Source: Coix lacryma-jobi var. lacryma-jobi
Taxonomy: Eukaryota; Streptophyta; Magnoliopsida; Poales; Poaceae
DNA length: 64,000 nucleotides
Direction: 5' to 3'
Assembly (NCBI GenBank): GCA_009763385.1
Contig: CM019824.1
Span: 112,672,660-112,736,659 of the forward strand
Numbering within the stretch: position 1 is the stretch's first letter; every line of letters begins with the position of its first letter. The position numbers and the translations under genes were made by a program. Below are positions 32,316 through 44,478 of this stretch, piece after piece. The notes beneath the pieces were generated by a model, which made no database searches, was not told where the DNA came from, and worked only from the letters and a program-made list of their open reading frames with translations.

Positions 32316-34405
32316 TCACTGCAGTTGTAGCTTCTTCTTGCTTTTGGTATTTAAAGCAGGGCTGGCTGGGTAGGGTGCTTCAAGTGGGACCTTCCTTGGT
32401 GTCAGTTTCTTCTTAACCCCTATCTTCCTCTTAGGTGAAGCCTCGGGCAGCATAGTGCCCAGTGGTTGTGTAGCAGTTGATTCTTCATGGAAAGGGGCCA
32501 GGTGCACAGTTTGGAGTGGCATAGGTTCATTGGAACCAGTTCCAGACCCTTAAGTCTAAACATACACTCTCTATGTTCAGCTTCTGGAAAAACTTCACTA
32601 ACCCCATTCATCACTGTTTTGCCACAATCTATACTGAATGTAAGGCCATCTGGGCTACCTATTGCTTCTTTCAACCTCTCCATGAACCATACCCAATTCA
32701 TTAGTTTCTGAATCAATTACACCAATAGCTACTAGATACATCCAGTTGTGCCCATCTACTGCGCATGCAATGCACAACTGTCCCCTAAACCTCCCAGTTA
32801 AAAATGTACTATCTACTGCAAGATATGGTCTACATCCTCTAAGAAATACATCAACACAAGGTTTCAGTGCAAAAAATAACCTATTGAACCTTATCTTGTT
32901 GTTGATGGTGTGATGATCAATGACAAAAAATGATCCAGGACTTGATTGTTCTAACTGAGCCTTAAGTCTAAACAGGTTATCAAAACTTTTGTCCCAAGGC
33001 CCATAAATCTCATCCATGGCAAGATTTTTACCTTTGTACACTCTCCTGTAAGACACATCAATTTTGTGTTTGTCCATCAACCTCCTTTGTAGTTCTGTTG
33101 CACCTAGGGTTCCATCTTCCTTCAGCCAATCAAGAACCTGACTGTAGACCCAAAACTGTGTTACCCCAACACAGCTCTGAGATCTCCTAACACTATGACA
33201 GTTATGCTTGTAGGGGTTCCTTTTCACCTGTACAATAGTCAAGAAATCCAGTTATTATAAGCCAAACAAAATGAGCAACCAGTGCAAAATAATGTACTAT
33301 TAGATTTCCTTAATGGTTTGTTTATCCCTAAGAGTTGATGCATGAATTCTCCACCTGCAGCCCTCACTCTTCTGCGAACAGTTCACCCTATACCTCCCTG
33401 TATCACTCTTCTCAATGTCATAGGAATCTAAAGCAATCTTAAAAGCATCCATGTCTGAGTACACAGTGCCTTCTGTCATAGGAGGGTCATTCTTGTCATA
33501 ATGAACATCAGGCATTTGTTCAGGCTCTCTATCTTCAACCATATCATCTATGTCTTCTACTTCTTCATCAGAGGATTCATAATCAGAATCTGTCTCAGAG
33601 GATTCATAACCAGAACTCACACCTTCCCTTTCTTTACTAGCACCTTGCCTCCTTGGATTGGGAGGAGGTGGGGGGTGTTGGGGACCAAGGTCAATATACA
33701 GCCCTTCATCATCAACACCCACATGTTCATTCATTGGATTTGGGTTAGCCAGGTATTCAGGTTTAGCATTCTCATTTTCTGTGGCATGGCTTGGTTCTAC
33801 TAAACTTGGGTTTGGTTCTGCTAAGCTTGGACAGGCAATTGAAGGGGTGAATGGGGGTTCAACAGAGTACACATTGCTACTACAATCCCAAATAGGAATC
33901 TCTGGAGGCTCACTACTTGGGCTATGATATGCAATAGTCAACAAGCAACATTTGGACTCATTATGTTTTGCAAAAATTTTAACCAACTCTTGGTCAGTGC
34001 AGACTTCAATGTTCACCTTACTATCCATGCAGAAATAAAAGAGTCTGACTATGGCACTGTACTCATGAGGATACTTCTCCACAACTTCATCGACCAGGTC
34101 TCTGAAGTTAGTGCGGTCAGCATCCACAACTTTGTTCAATGAAAACCACCGAGCATGAGAATTGGGAGTAACAATCTGGATTTCTATGTTGAAGCTACTG
34201 TCTGCGTCCATCCTACAGATCAAGGAGCACACCATCAAAACTACAGAAACAAGGCACGACCGTAGCGTCCAATAAATCGATCCATCAACTACAATACATC
34301 GATCCATCGACCAACGAGCACACAACACACATTCAAAGGAAAGCAGGGAACTCACCCTTCTGAAAGCCAATCCGGACGGTCGCCCAATCCCTTCTTCCCT
34401 GCCAT
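32316..34405 (-). pseudogene. MULE-1 transposase (mudrA-type), internally deleted
   Basis: Exon 1 is 34356-34405 (ATG at 34405, donor GTGAGT) and exon 2 starts at 34212. Exon 2 has a PB1-like N-terminal domain, an acidic linker and a MuDR-type domain ending in GCRWRIHASTLRDKQTI. Exon 3 begins at 33227 after CTATTGTACAG. The expected donor before it reads AAG|GA rather than GT, so splicing here may be lost. Exon 3 carries the DDE region (YLAVDSTFLTGRFRGQL). The frame shifts near 32705. After PEAEHREC near 32565 the sequence jumps to a basic C-terminal tail (32316-32522), so the rest of the catalytic core and the SWIM zinc finger are missing. An upstream ATG at 34549 is possible but less likely. 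Confidence 0.88.
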
Positions 34406-34590
34406 GCGACGCCTATCCTTTGGATCCACTACCCCATGCGCCGCCGCAAGCACGAGGGAGTTGTCTTCTTCTACCACCGCCGCGGCCACAGCCTCCGTCG
34501 TCGGATCTGCCACCGACACAACCTCCGCCGCCGGATCCGCCGCCGCCACAGCCTCTGCCGTCGGATCCGCCGCCGCTAGGGTTAGGGAAG

Positions 34591-34638
34591 GAGAGAGAGA
34601 GAGGGAGACTGAGAGAGATTGAGAGAGAGAGAGGGGAG
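34591..34638 (+). repeat. GA-rich microsatellite near the right end of MULE-1
   Basis: An imperfect (GA)n run lies in the presumed 5' leader/promoter of the transposase (CT-rich on the transcribed strand). Such CT-rich tracts are common in plant 5' leaders. Confidence 0.7.
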
Positions 34639-34750
34639 ATGTCGGTCAACAAGGCCTCTACATGCCCGTGACTCAAAGGGCAACATGGTCATTTGTCCTG
34701 TCGGTCCCACATGTAAGAGTTGGCAAACGCTCAAAACCAAACAGAATGGA

Positions 34751-34866
34751 GACGGAATGGCGTTTAGGTCAAAAAAGATAAACGCGATGTTACACAGGTG
34801 CGTTCAAACTTTTTAGTGGCATGTAGGTTGCCTCATCTTTTATAATGGCATAGAGGTAAAAGGCTC
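34751..34866 (-). repeat. Right terminal inverted repeat of MULE-1
   Basis: Inverted copy of 31126-31242; it ends GGTAAAAGGCTC, followed by the target duplication AATCATCGG. Confidence 0.92.
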
Positions 34867-34888
34867 AATCATCGGGGAGCAAGGGCAT

Positions 34889-36209
34889 TGTTGACACTGG
34901 TTATCTATTAAAATTAAAGGATAAATAAATATGAAAAGGGCATGAATTCAGTCACCAACAAAGGTTTAGGGTTTTAATTGACAATATTCCACGAGTTTTA
35001 GTGAATTGTGATTCTGCAGGGACTAAACCAGGAAACCAACATTGATTGCTTCCCCTAGAAGGAAACCGACGCGAGATAACGCAACCGGCATGTCAGGAAT
35101 ATTCTAGAAGACTCCAGAGGACACAAGAAGACACCAGGAGGTCGACCACCATGAGAGGATGACAGGTGGGACCGACCGGTCCCACCATGAGACCGGTCGG
35201 TCTCCCCCCGGGCCCGCTGGCTTCCGTCTTCTGCAAGCTTCCTCCACCGAACCCTAGGACTCATCTCCACCGTCCCTGAAGTCGGTTGGATCTAACGGCC
35301 GCGGTTGATCCCTCAGGGCTATATAAGCAGACCCAGACCCCCCTCTCCAGGCATCTCCATCTTCATTATTCATCTCCACATCAGAAACTAGGGTTTCAAT
35401 TAGAAGTAGAGGTCCCTCTAGATGAATCTTTTCTAGTTCATCTAGAATTAGATCTAGTACATCTAGTTGTAATCAAGAGACAGCTTTCAAGTACAAGACT
35501 AGTTACCCCTCTAGTTAGGTTTAGAACCTAGTCTTATATTAGAACTAGAAGAGAGAGAGAGAGAGAGGAAGAGATCAAGAAGGAGCTCCGACCTGTCGAA
35601 TCCACTTCTTCATCTTGTACCTGTGGATTCAAGTTCATCATCAACTTCAGCGATTGTTTCGGTAATCAACGTCTATATTTAAGTTTGAGCTATTGTTCTT
35701 ATTATTCTTGAAGATTTATGACTCTCTTTTGAGTACTTTAATTCTAGTCATTCTAGAGTTAGAGTAGTTGGATAGTGTAAGCGTGGTGCTTAGACTTGAT
35801 AGCTCATATATGCCTCCTATAACGCCGGTAGTAGTGGTTGTTCGCAAGGGTGACTCTTATAGCCTTGTTGATTCTTCTATAGTCCACTTACCCGTGTGTA
35901 GGCTTGGTAGGATTATACATTTGCATAAAAGACTCATACTCTGTTTGTGACCTTTTATGGCAACTTCCCCACTAAGAATAATATAAACATATCACTCTTA
36001 AATTGGAATTAGACCGCCTTAATGATCCCCTCTATACTTCTTGATTCTCCGTCCTTGTTAGCTACTCAGGGGTTAGACTTTAAGGCTTAACACTATCCAT
36101 TCCTTTGGGTTCGATATTAAAACTGGGTTACTCCGGTGAAGTGCTACATCGGTAGATTTTATCTGTGCGCTTGCGGATAAAGTAGAATATGCGTTAATTT
36201 ATACCAACA
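34889..36209 (+). repeat. 5' LTR of Gypsy-E
   Basis: The LTR is about 1321 bp, starts TGTTGACACTGG and ends ATACCAACA. TATATAAG at 35320-35327 is the likely TATA box. It contains GACCGGTCGGTC-type palindromes near 35170-35205 and a (GA)n run near 35551-35570, placed as in the Gypsy-D LTR. Confidence 0.9.
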
Positions 36210-36217
36210 AGCATTTC

Positions 36218-36235
36218 TGGCGCCGTTGCCGGGGA
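36218..36235 (+). other. Primer-binding site of Gypsy-E (tRNA-Asp type)
   Basis: TGGCGCCGTTGCCGGGGA stands 8 bases after the LTR end, the same spacing as in Gypsy-D. Confidence 0.85.
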
Positions 36236-39200
36236 ACGATAGATCATCTTAAGTCTTAGTTTAACCTTGTAATCATACTTTTATCTTTTTCCTTTTTGTC
36301 CCAGTCTTTTCATTATTTTTGTTTTCATTCTTATGAATGTTGTTTTTGAATTCCACTCTTATCTATCACTATCCCATGAGCAAGCTATAACCAGTAGAAT
36401 CCTTATACCCCATCATAATACCTGGTTATGAGCTATGCCTACCTTTCTGCTGCACTGTCCTTGTAATGAGCATAGAAATATAATTATGAAAATATTCCTT
36501 CGGGTATTCTTGTCACTAACCTTTTTAGGTCTGGAGCAGAAAAGAACGAAGGAACAACAAACACAAGGTATGTCCCATCAATCATCATACAACATTGAAT
36601 TACATTCATCCAATGTTGATTTGTGCAAAATCCAAGCTTGGGGAATAGACTTTCTAAGAACATCTCTTGCCATGTTGCTATGTTGGTTGTCCCTACCTTT
36701 AGGATATGCTAGTATACTAATCATACTCTTTCATCACCATCTGAATAAATCTCTACAATGCTTTCATGTTATCTTTATTTGCTATAGTATATTCTTTGGT
36801 TTTGAAGTATTATCATACACCTTTTAAATTAAGCATGGAGCTTAGTTTAACTGTTTTCATGAATTAAAGTAAGACATGGTGTCTGGTTTGATTCTTGAGC
36901 TAAAAGGTGTGCTGATTTTAACTCTAAAGGCTTTTAAATTAAGTATGGTGCTTAGGATAAAATGCCTTCCTAGATCAAATTAGACGTGGTGTCTAGGTTG
37001 ATTTCTGAACTGATAGTATGCTATAGTAGATATTGGATATTTTGTTGGACTAAACCCCTGCAGGAAAACTTTCAATATCAATTTGGGAAAAGTCCGGAGA
37101 TGAACTCACACTGGAGATGAAGCAAGGCGTACAATGAACTTCAACAACCCTTGCACAATGAAGACTCAGCTCATTCATCATGGATGAAAGAACTGTGAGT
37201 ATCAAAGTTTATTTATTATGTCTTCTACTGCCAGTTATCTTTTGCCTTGAATCATGTTAAAGTGCAGCCAACACATAAAATACTAGTCTATGCTAAAACA
37301 ATCCTAAAAACATCTTTTTATTAGCATAGATGCAAAATACATAAGTTATGGATAATAACCCATGCTTCAAATTCTTGTAATCCTTCGGGTATATGTCCAC
37401 TAACAATACGCAGGAGAGAGATTTTGTTCATCCATGGTTTGGTCTGAACATTGAAGATCCAAAACTCAAACCATAGACACACAAACCTACTCTTAGATCA
37501 CAAATGGTGCTAGCCTAGCTTTGAGTCTTGCTTGGGCGCTGATGACAAACAGGATGCAACTTACCTCATATGAGACAACTTAGGCCTGCAACCATCATTG
37601 CCCAAGACATCAAGACAAGAAGTGGGAAGTTATCCTCTTTTCTAATCAAGAGCCAGCTTGGGATACAAGATGGTACCACTACAACAATAGCAAGATCTAC
37701 AAGTCAAACACATGAACATGTTGTTGGGAATCCATCTACATCACAAGCCAGCCTGGGAGAGACAATTCTGTTATCTAGATGTGTTTCACAATCAAAGGGA
37801 GGAAGGAGAAACCCAACTTCCAACATATTGATCTCCTACCCACCACTTTGATCAATACAAACCACTAGATGCTATCCCAGTTGAGAAGAAGAATATGATC
37901 CACCACTCATTCTTGGGAGATCGTTCTTGAACACCATCAATGTTATTATCTTTGCCGGACCTGGAAAAGACAACTTTTGGATTTTTCGCTGCATCTTCAA
38001 CATCTACATTACTTATGAGCAGCCAAAGAGAACCAAGAGAAGACCTCGAAGGGAGAACCAACTACCAAGAATTGAGGAGGGCATCATGAAGGATGAAGCC
38101 ACTGCACCACAAGAGTTAGGAGATGGAGAGATACCACTTGAGCCAGCAAATCAAGAAGAATAGTCGATAAGATCTCCATCATCTAGACACTGTTGAGAGG
38201 ATAAGTCTCAGTTGTGACATTACAAGATAAAAGACTATCATAGAGACACTCGAGTAGCAGCTCTAAATTCAAGTCTCTTGCCAACCCAATGATTAAACAA
38301 AAACAAGAAAGGTTGACAAGAGAAGAATGCGGAACTGTCCCTACATCCTCATAGTACAGAATTAATACAAGAAAGAGAGAGGATCCTGGGCGACATACTC
38401 GAGGAACAATGCACCTTCACTGATAAGTCGACACAAGAGAAGGAAGGTCGATACCTATAAAGATGATTCCACTGTGATCTTCCTCCTCTCAAGCACACTG
38501 TAAGCAAGAAAAAACAACAACTAGCTAGACAAGAGAAGCTTCCACAAGGTGGTTCAACACATCACTCTTCAATGACAAAGTAACATTTCAAGGTAAGTGA
38601 CAATCACTTTAAAAGTTTCTTCTTGATTCTAGTATGAACATAAATAAAGAACTAAACATGTTTAAGTTGCATCTCACTTGATCCAACCTAATCAACTCAA
38701 CATGTTTAGTCCTTTAATCTTTGTTCTTAGCTTTACTCTCTTGAATCTCAGTATCTGAACTAAATAAGCTAAAATATTTTGCATCTAACCTTTGGAAGAT
38801 GATATATCTCAATCATGAAAAGATCGACACACTATGCATAGATTATCCTTCCTTAGGTTAAGTAATCTGATCTGTTAAATATTTTAAGATGCTACTTTTA
38901 TGCTCATCCTCTGATCCTATCGCTCAGGTTAAGAATAAATAGAACATATAAACAACAAGTTTCTCTTGTGCAATGTGCCTAAGGAATAAACAAAACTTTG
39001 GGTTCTGTTGGTGTTTTTCCACCAACAGGGCCCATGCACTTGATCTCTACCTTGTCTTTATGAGCAGGACACACTCTTGAGCAAAACATAGAGAAGTCAC
39101 TCCCAAATTCTACAGAGTGAAGGTCCTAGATCTATAAGAACATGCACACTGAGCAAGATACTTCCAGCATCCGCAATTAACGCTTCATTTCAAACTATTG

Positions 39201-39254
39201 GACGAACAAATGACATGAGTGACACCATATCAAGAGGCATAAACAAGAAGGAAT
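36236..39254 (+). other. Decayed interior of Gypsy-E, gag not recognisable
   Basis: Only short frames survive, the longest 130 codons (36435-36827) and without known motifs. Around 36829-37006 four short pairs with compensated ends occur (AAGCATGGAGCTT, AGACATGGTGTCT, AAGTATGGTGCTT, AGACGTGGTGTCT). A basic frame at 37927-38163 (KRTKRRPRREN) could be a gag tail but cannot be assigned. Confidence 0.6.
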
Positions 39255-39560
39255 GATGGAAGACGTCGTAGTCAGAATTAGAGGTCATGAAGTCCCCACA
39301 GACTTCTTGATCCTCGACATGTGAGAAGACGGTGATGTCCACCTCATCCTAGGAAGACCATTCCTCTACGCTAGAAGTGCAATCATCTACAAGAGGAAAT
39401 CCATTTTCACTTTCCTAGAGAAAAGGCACGATGCAACATCATCAACTATATGTCCAATGAAGCACCCAAGAAGAATAGAAGAGAAAGACGTCGCTCTCAA
39501 AGCCAAAAAAGACAAGCTATCAAGAATAGAGAGGCTAATCATGATGAAGAAACTATCAAC
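39255..39560 (+). pseudogene. Protease remnant of Gypsy-E
   Basis: The plus frame reads VVRIRGHEVPTDFLILDM, a TGA, then LILGRPFLYARSAIIYKRKS. This matches the C-terminal half of Athila-type proteases (DFLVLD...ILGRPFLATA...AIID). The catalytic aspartate region is lost upstream. Further stops follow toward 39560. Confidence 0.75.
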
Positions 39561-39705
39561 ACTGTTCTAGAAAAGAAAGGATAGAAACTTCAAGACAGTG
39601 AACCACAGGAAGTGAAGACTCAGACCAAGAAAGTATGGAAGGAAAAGTCCGCACCTAAGAGGTACAATCAATAACAACTTTCCAAACGTCTGACAACTTT
39701 AGGAG

Positions 39706-41608
39706 GTCAACTGGGATAATGCGCATGTTCTTTGGCTTGTGTTGTGCAGGTGTCGAGCACGGATACAGTGATTAGAGGCAAGGTGAAGGTCAAGTAGAGA
39801 CGTGCCGTGCCGATGGACCGAGAGTGGCGAAGGGCGGACGTGAGGCTTGGACTGAGGGACCGGTGGCCCGAGGATCAGCTATGGTGGCTGACAGCCTGGG
39901 ACAGCGACGAGCGGAGACTTGCGGGCATGGTGTTGCCTGGGTCGAGGACCTAGGGACACGTGTCGGTGGACGGGGTGCATGGGCGGTGCATCCCCTCTAC
40001 AGCTCGGTTTGGTGGTTGAGCCACAGAAAAACCACCAAGTGGACGGTTTCCAGGTTTGGGCCTCAAAACCTGGGTGCTGATGGTTTCCGAGTTTGGGCCA
40101 CAAAACTCGGGCTGAGGATGGTTTCCAGGTTTGGGCCTCAAAACCTAGGTGCTGCGGGTTTCTGAGTTTGGGCCACAAAACTCAGGCGATGGACGGCTGG
40201 TTTCCCGGTTTGGGCCTCAACCGGGGGTTGGCTGTGAAGGCTGGTTTCCCGGTTTGGGCCACAAAACTGGGGGTGCGACGTCCGGGAAAAGGACAAGCAG
40301 AGCGGTGGCGGCACGTGGCGGCAATCGGTGACGTTGCGTCGAGGCAACGCTACCAGTTGTGCGGGCGTGGCCGTCGGATCACCACCTACCCTAAGTTGGT
40401 CCAGAATAACCCTAGGGTTTAGCTGGTTTGCTCTGTAATTAGAGAGGGGTAGAATAGGAATTAGAATTAGGATAAGTAGAGGGAGACACCCTCCTCCCAT
40501 TCTATCTCAGTCATTTGTTATTTTGCCTTCTAGGTTTTCCTGCTCTCCCTCTCCCCTGCTGTAGCGAACTGAGATCCACAGAGAAGAGAACAATGCCTCT
40601 GTGCCCGTGAGTTTTTGAGGAAGTGAGACCGTAATCTCACTATTGTAGCGTGTGGTAGCCACACGGTTGCAAATTCGTGGTTGTGATTCGCGTTTTGTTT
40701 GTGTTCTTTGCGGATTGTTTTTCTCCACGTTTTTCCCGTCGATCGATCTCCTTGTTCGGTGCATCTCTTGCAAATCCGTTTGAACCAAGTTGTTCTAGAT
40801 CGTGAGGCACTTCTTTCCACCGAAGGAATTCACCTCTAACCTCACGAGCTAGTAGATCGGTCGATTTTTCTCTTGGATCGGTTTTTGCTCCCTTTGCCCC
40901 GATTTCTTCCAATTCACCGATTTGGAGTTAGGTTCGAGCCATGATTCTCTTGGGATAGCTCACTAACCTCCTTGGAACTCCTCATACCAAGTCTAAGCCT
41001 TAGTGCTTTTGATTCAGAGGAGATCGAGTGGAATTCGTGGAAGAACAGCACTGAATCGGGGGCATCGGACGCTAGGGTTCGTGGCATCGGACGCTGACCC
41101 GAATAGCATCGGACGCTCCGTTGCCACATATCAAGTTCTGACAATTTTAAAGGAGCAACGGACGCTGCCATCGGACGCTCCGTTGTACATCGGACGCTCC
41201 GGAGTGTAACCATCGGACGCTGAAGAGTTACTGTTCACAGCGTCCGATGGGTGTCCAGTAAGGATCCAGTCAGGCCATTTTGGCATCGGACGCTTCCGGT
41301 GCTGGGTCATCGGACGCTGCCAGCGTTCGATGTTGCTGAGTCTGCGCAGTTTCGTCCGTGGTTCGTTCATTCGTTGTCGGTTTTGATTTCTGGCTTTTAC
41401 GTTGGGTTTCTAGAGTCGTATAGTGTCTCGCTGTGCTTCTTGAAAGCATCCATCCTATCTCTAGGGTCGTGGACACATACGAGCTCTAGGTTTGCTCTTG
41501 GGGTGTTTCTCGGGACAGTGGCGACAAGTTTCCGAAAGGAAAATTTGAAGCTCCCATTCACCCCCCCCCCCCCTCTGGTCGCTTTCTGGTAGCACTTTCG
41601 ATCCTTCA
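39706..41608 (+). repeat. LTR-F: 5'-truncated Sirevirus LTR
   Basis: The sequence from GTCAACTGGGATAATGCGCATG onward follows the Copia-B LTR, lacking its first ~45 bp including TGCGGATACA. It has a palindrome array (40060-40272), a CATCGGACGCT motif array (41063-41331), a poly-C run and the end GATCCTTCA. It joins MULE-2 coding sequence at 41609 with no second LTR in the window. It is most likely the 3' LTR of a mostly lost element. Confidence 0.85.
41063..41331 (+). repeat. CATCGGACGCT / AGCGTCCGATG motif array in LTR-F
   Basis: About ten copies of CATCGGACGCT or its complement sit where the Copia-A and Copia-B LTRs have GACCGGAC arrays. The core is shared (CGGACGC) but the flank differs, which marks a separate LTR subfamily. 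Confidence 0.8.
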
Positions 41609-43344
41609 ACCTGAGTGTTTGGTGATTCTGTTGGTTCTTCTATTGGTTCCATACTTGCACCAGGATCATTGGTGGTTGGCTGCATCCCACACTTCCTAAG
41701 AGAACAACCTTTCTTGTTATGGCATGTATCTCCACAATAGCTACATGTCATACTCACTCCATGCCTTGACAATCTAGTTCCTTGATTGGTTTCAATTTCT
41801 ATTGGTTGTTTCTTCCTATTCTTGGGTGGTCTGCCAACCTTTTCTCATACTTGGGGGGCAGCACATCTGGTCCAGCGACCTTCTCCCAAGTGGTGGGGTC
41901 ACTGCATGGCATGATCTTGGGTGTGTATGCTTCCAGGAACTTTGAAGAATTGTAGCAGTCATGCATCATAGAGTCTATGGGTATCCTCTCATGTCTAAGG
42001 CAGGAGATGGCATGTGAGTAAGGGATCCCAGTGAGGTCCCATCTCCTGCACTCACATGTCCTAAGCCCTATGTCAACAATGAAGATGTGATCCCTATCTT
42101 GAACTTGGAAAATTCCTTTACCAGCAGGTATTGCATAACATGTGTTAGCCCACTCAGATATCTTGTTAACTTTCTTCCTGATTTTAGGACAAATAACACC
42201 CTGCCACATGACTCCAAGTTCTATTTCTTTGGAATAGTGCCTTGCCATCAATTGTCCCTTAATTTGCTCAAGCATACTTAGCACAAGCATTTCTCCAGCA
42301 TCTAGGATGAATTTGTTGCATACCTCACAACTATTGTTCAGAAGGAGGTCACACTTACAGTATGTACCAAAGAAGGCTCTGGACCAAGTATTAGGAGGCA
42401 TTTTCTCTAACCACTCAAAAGATTTCTCATTAAGCACTCTCATTTTCTCCATGTTCCTATTAAACTGCACCACAGTGCTTGATCTAGCACAAGCCCACAG
42501 TTGGTTTTTGAGGTTCTCACCTTTGAAATGTTGTTGGAAGTTAGAATACATATGTCTAACACAAAATATGTGTTCAGATTCTGGAAAAACTTCAGCCACA
42601 ACTTTAATAAGTCCCTACACAAGTAAAAGTAGTAGTATTAGTATACACAAACAATGTGTTCACCTTCTATCCGTCAGTTGTTAGAAAGCTCACCTTCTGT
42701 TTGTCAGTCATAATGGTCCATGGGTATGTGTTCTGTATGCCTAGGTCCTGCTTCAGTGTTTGCAGGAACCATCTCCAAGACTCCAGGCATTCCACTTCAA
42801 CAACAGCATATGCAATGGGGTAGATGCAGTCATTGGGATCAAGGCCAATAGCTTGAGCATTATTCCACCATACTTAGTCTTCAAGTGACACCCATCCAAG
42901 AAGATCATAGGTCTACATCTAGCTAGGAAACCCCTTTTGCAAGCTCCAAGTGAGACATACAAAAATTTGAAAAGATTTCCTATGTCAAGATTTAGATAGA
43001 AGGAACTATTTGGATTGGATCTCCTCAACTCATGTGCATAGTCCCATAGCATGTTATATTGCATTGCCTCATCACCCATCACTTTTTTCATAGCCAACCT
43101 TCTAGCTCTAGCAAGCTTGCTCCTTGAAGGTGTGAGATTCCACTCTTTCTGCACTACTCTAGCAAAGTTGGATATAGACATTTTCTGGTCAGCTCTGAAA
43201 CTTTCAGTGTACTTCTCAGCAAGCCACTTAGAAGTGCAACTCTTCAACACCCATTTCTTCTGACAATTGTGTTGTCCCCTGTAAGTCTTGATAACCATTG
43301 CATGAACCCTCTTGTCATATGATGCATATAACTTCCAAGTACAT
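41609..43344 (-). pseudogene. MULE-2 transposase, C-terminal part
   Basis: The minus-strand gene enters from the truncated Copia-C LTR at 43344. It encodes a MuDR DNA-binding-like domain ([32 protein letters not shown]), a linker ([20 protein letters not shown]) and the catalytic start [13 protein letters not shown]. An intron 42615-42693 (GTGAGC...TGTGTAG) separates TDKQK from the next exon. The next exon has PESEHIFCVRHMY, LLNNSCEVCNKF, a SWIM finger CECRRWDLTGIPYSHA (usual Cys replaced by Tyr), a GRPPKNRKK-type basic region and a CCHC knuckle (CSYCGDTCHNKKGC). Frames break near 42875 and 41840. It ends at LTR-F before a stop codon. It cannot be active. Confidence 0.9.
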
Positions 43345-44478
43345 TTTAGGGTTTCTTGCTTACTATTTCCTGTTGTAGCTACTGAGATCCGCAGAGACGG
43401 CTTAATCATACCTCTGTGTATTTGGATTTTGTGGAAATGGGACCAGATTCTCGTTGTCTCCTCGTGGGGACGAATTTTGGCTGTGAATTGAGATTGTGTT
43501 TCGCGTTCTTGAGCTGTTCTTCACGTTTCACTTTTTATCTCAATTTTCCCGTCGCTCAATCTCCTTCTACGCTGCGTCTTTTTTGAATCCACTTGAATCA
43601 ACTTGTTCTTTGATGTGAGGAGAACATTTCCACCAAAGGAATTCATCTCAATCCTCACAAACAAGTAGATCGGGTCGATTCAAGTTTCGTGGCGGTTTTT
43701 TTGTTCCTACACCTTCCCTTTCGATTTCCCAGAGTTTGAGTTGATTTGAGCAGATGATTTCTTAGGGATAGTCTTCCAACTACCTAAGGATCATTTCCTC
43801 CAAGTTTGAGATCAAGGGATTTTGATTTGGTTCGGTTTTGGGAAGATTTGGGAGAAGGACGACTGAAATCACCCTTCCTGAGTGGTCGCGGACAGTCCGT
43901 CGCTTAACCTGCGGACAGTCCGCGCGTCGAGGCTGGGCTGGATCAGTGGTTGTGTGTCTCGGCTGTGTTGGCCTGGTTTGGCCGGCGGACAGTCCACCGT
44001 TGAAGTTCGTGGACAGTCTGGGACTGTCCAGGGAGGTTTCAGCAACACTGTGTTTTTGGGATTTTGGTCGGCGGACAGTCCGCCATTCATCCGCGGACAG
44101 TCTGGGACCGTACTCGCGGATAGTCCCGGATTCTGCTGTATGTTGAGTTTTCGTGCGTTTGCTCTCCCAGCTTTTCCGCTTCGTTTCTGGACTTCTCGTT
44201 TGCTCTTAGAGTTCACCTAGGAACCTCTCTAGTTATCTTTGCTACTTGTTAGCATCGGTATTTGGAGGAACACTACTTGAAGTGGGTTTTTAGGAAGAAC
44301 ACTACTCGGAGTTCTTGGCTTTTGATTCACTCTCGTTTGCTGGTGCCTCGCTGTGATCCTAGGGATCATCCACCCTCTTTTCGAGGGTCATGGGCATCAC
44401 GCTTGTGTCCGGAGCTTTTTGGGTTGATTTGTTGGGACAGAGGCCAAAGTTTCGAAAGAAATTTTTAGGCTCCCATTC
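43345..44478 (+). repeat. 5' LTR of Copia-C, middle part (lacks U3, split by LARD-G)
   Basis: Aligns with 60684-61825 of the 3' LTR and continues at 52480-52526 after LARD-G. It contains a GCGGACAGTCC motif array at 43888-44130. The boundary at 43344/43345 lies directly in transposase coding sequence, with no LTR start and no target duplication, so a deletion took both the LTR front and part of MULE-2. Confidence 0.88.

Larger units (their letters stand above)
31126..34866 (-). mobile_element. MULE-1: MuDR-like DNA transposon with two convergent genes
   Basis: Terminal inverted repeats start GAGCCTTTTACCTCT at 31126 and, inverted, at 34866, and match for about 117 bp with few differences. 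A 9-bp target duplication AATCATTGG / AATCATCGG (31117-31125 and 34867-34875, one mismatch) flanks it, the length typical of Mutator-like elements. A transposase gene runs leftward from the right TIR and a GRF-finger gene rightward from the left TIR. Its transposase is internally deleted, so it would need help from another copy. Confidence 0.93.
34889..39705 (+). mobile_element. Gypsy-E: truncated Athila/Tat-like element, 5' LTR and part of interior
   Basis: A plus-strand 5' LTR (34889-36209) is followed by the TGGCGCCGTTGCCGGGGA primer site. About 3.5 kb of decayed interior ends with a protease remnant near 39255. No RT, integrase or 3' LTR is present. The right end is a junction with a Sirevirus LTR at about 39706. 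The LTR is related to that of Gypsy-D but clearly diverged, so it is an older or different subfamily member. Confidence 0.82.

Noticed and set aside
33501..34142. Plus-strand ORFs over MULE-1
   Set aside because: Antisense shadows of the transposase exon.
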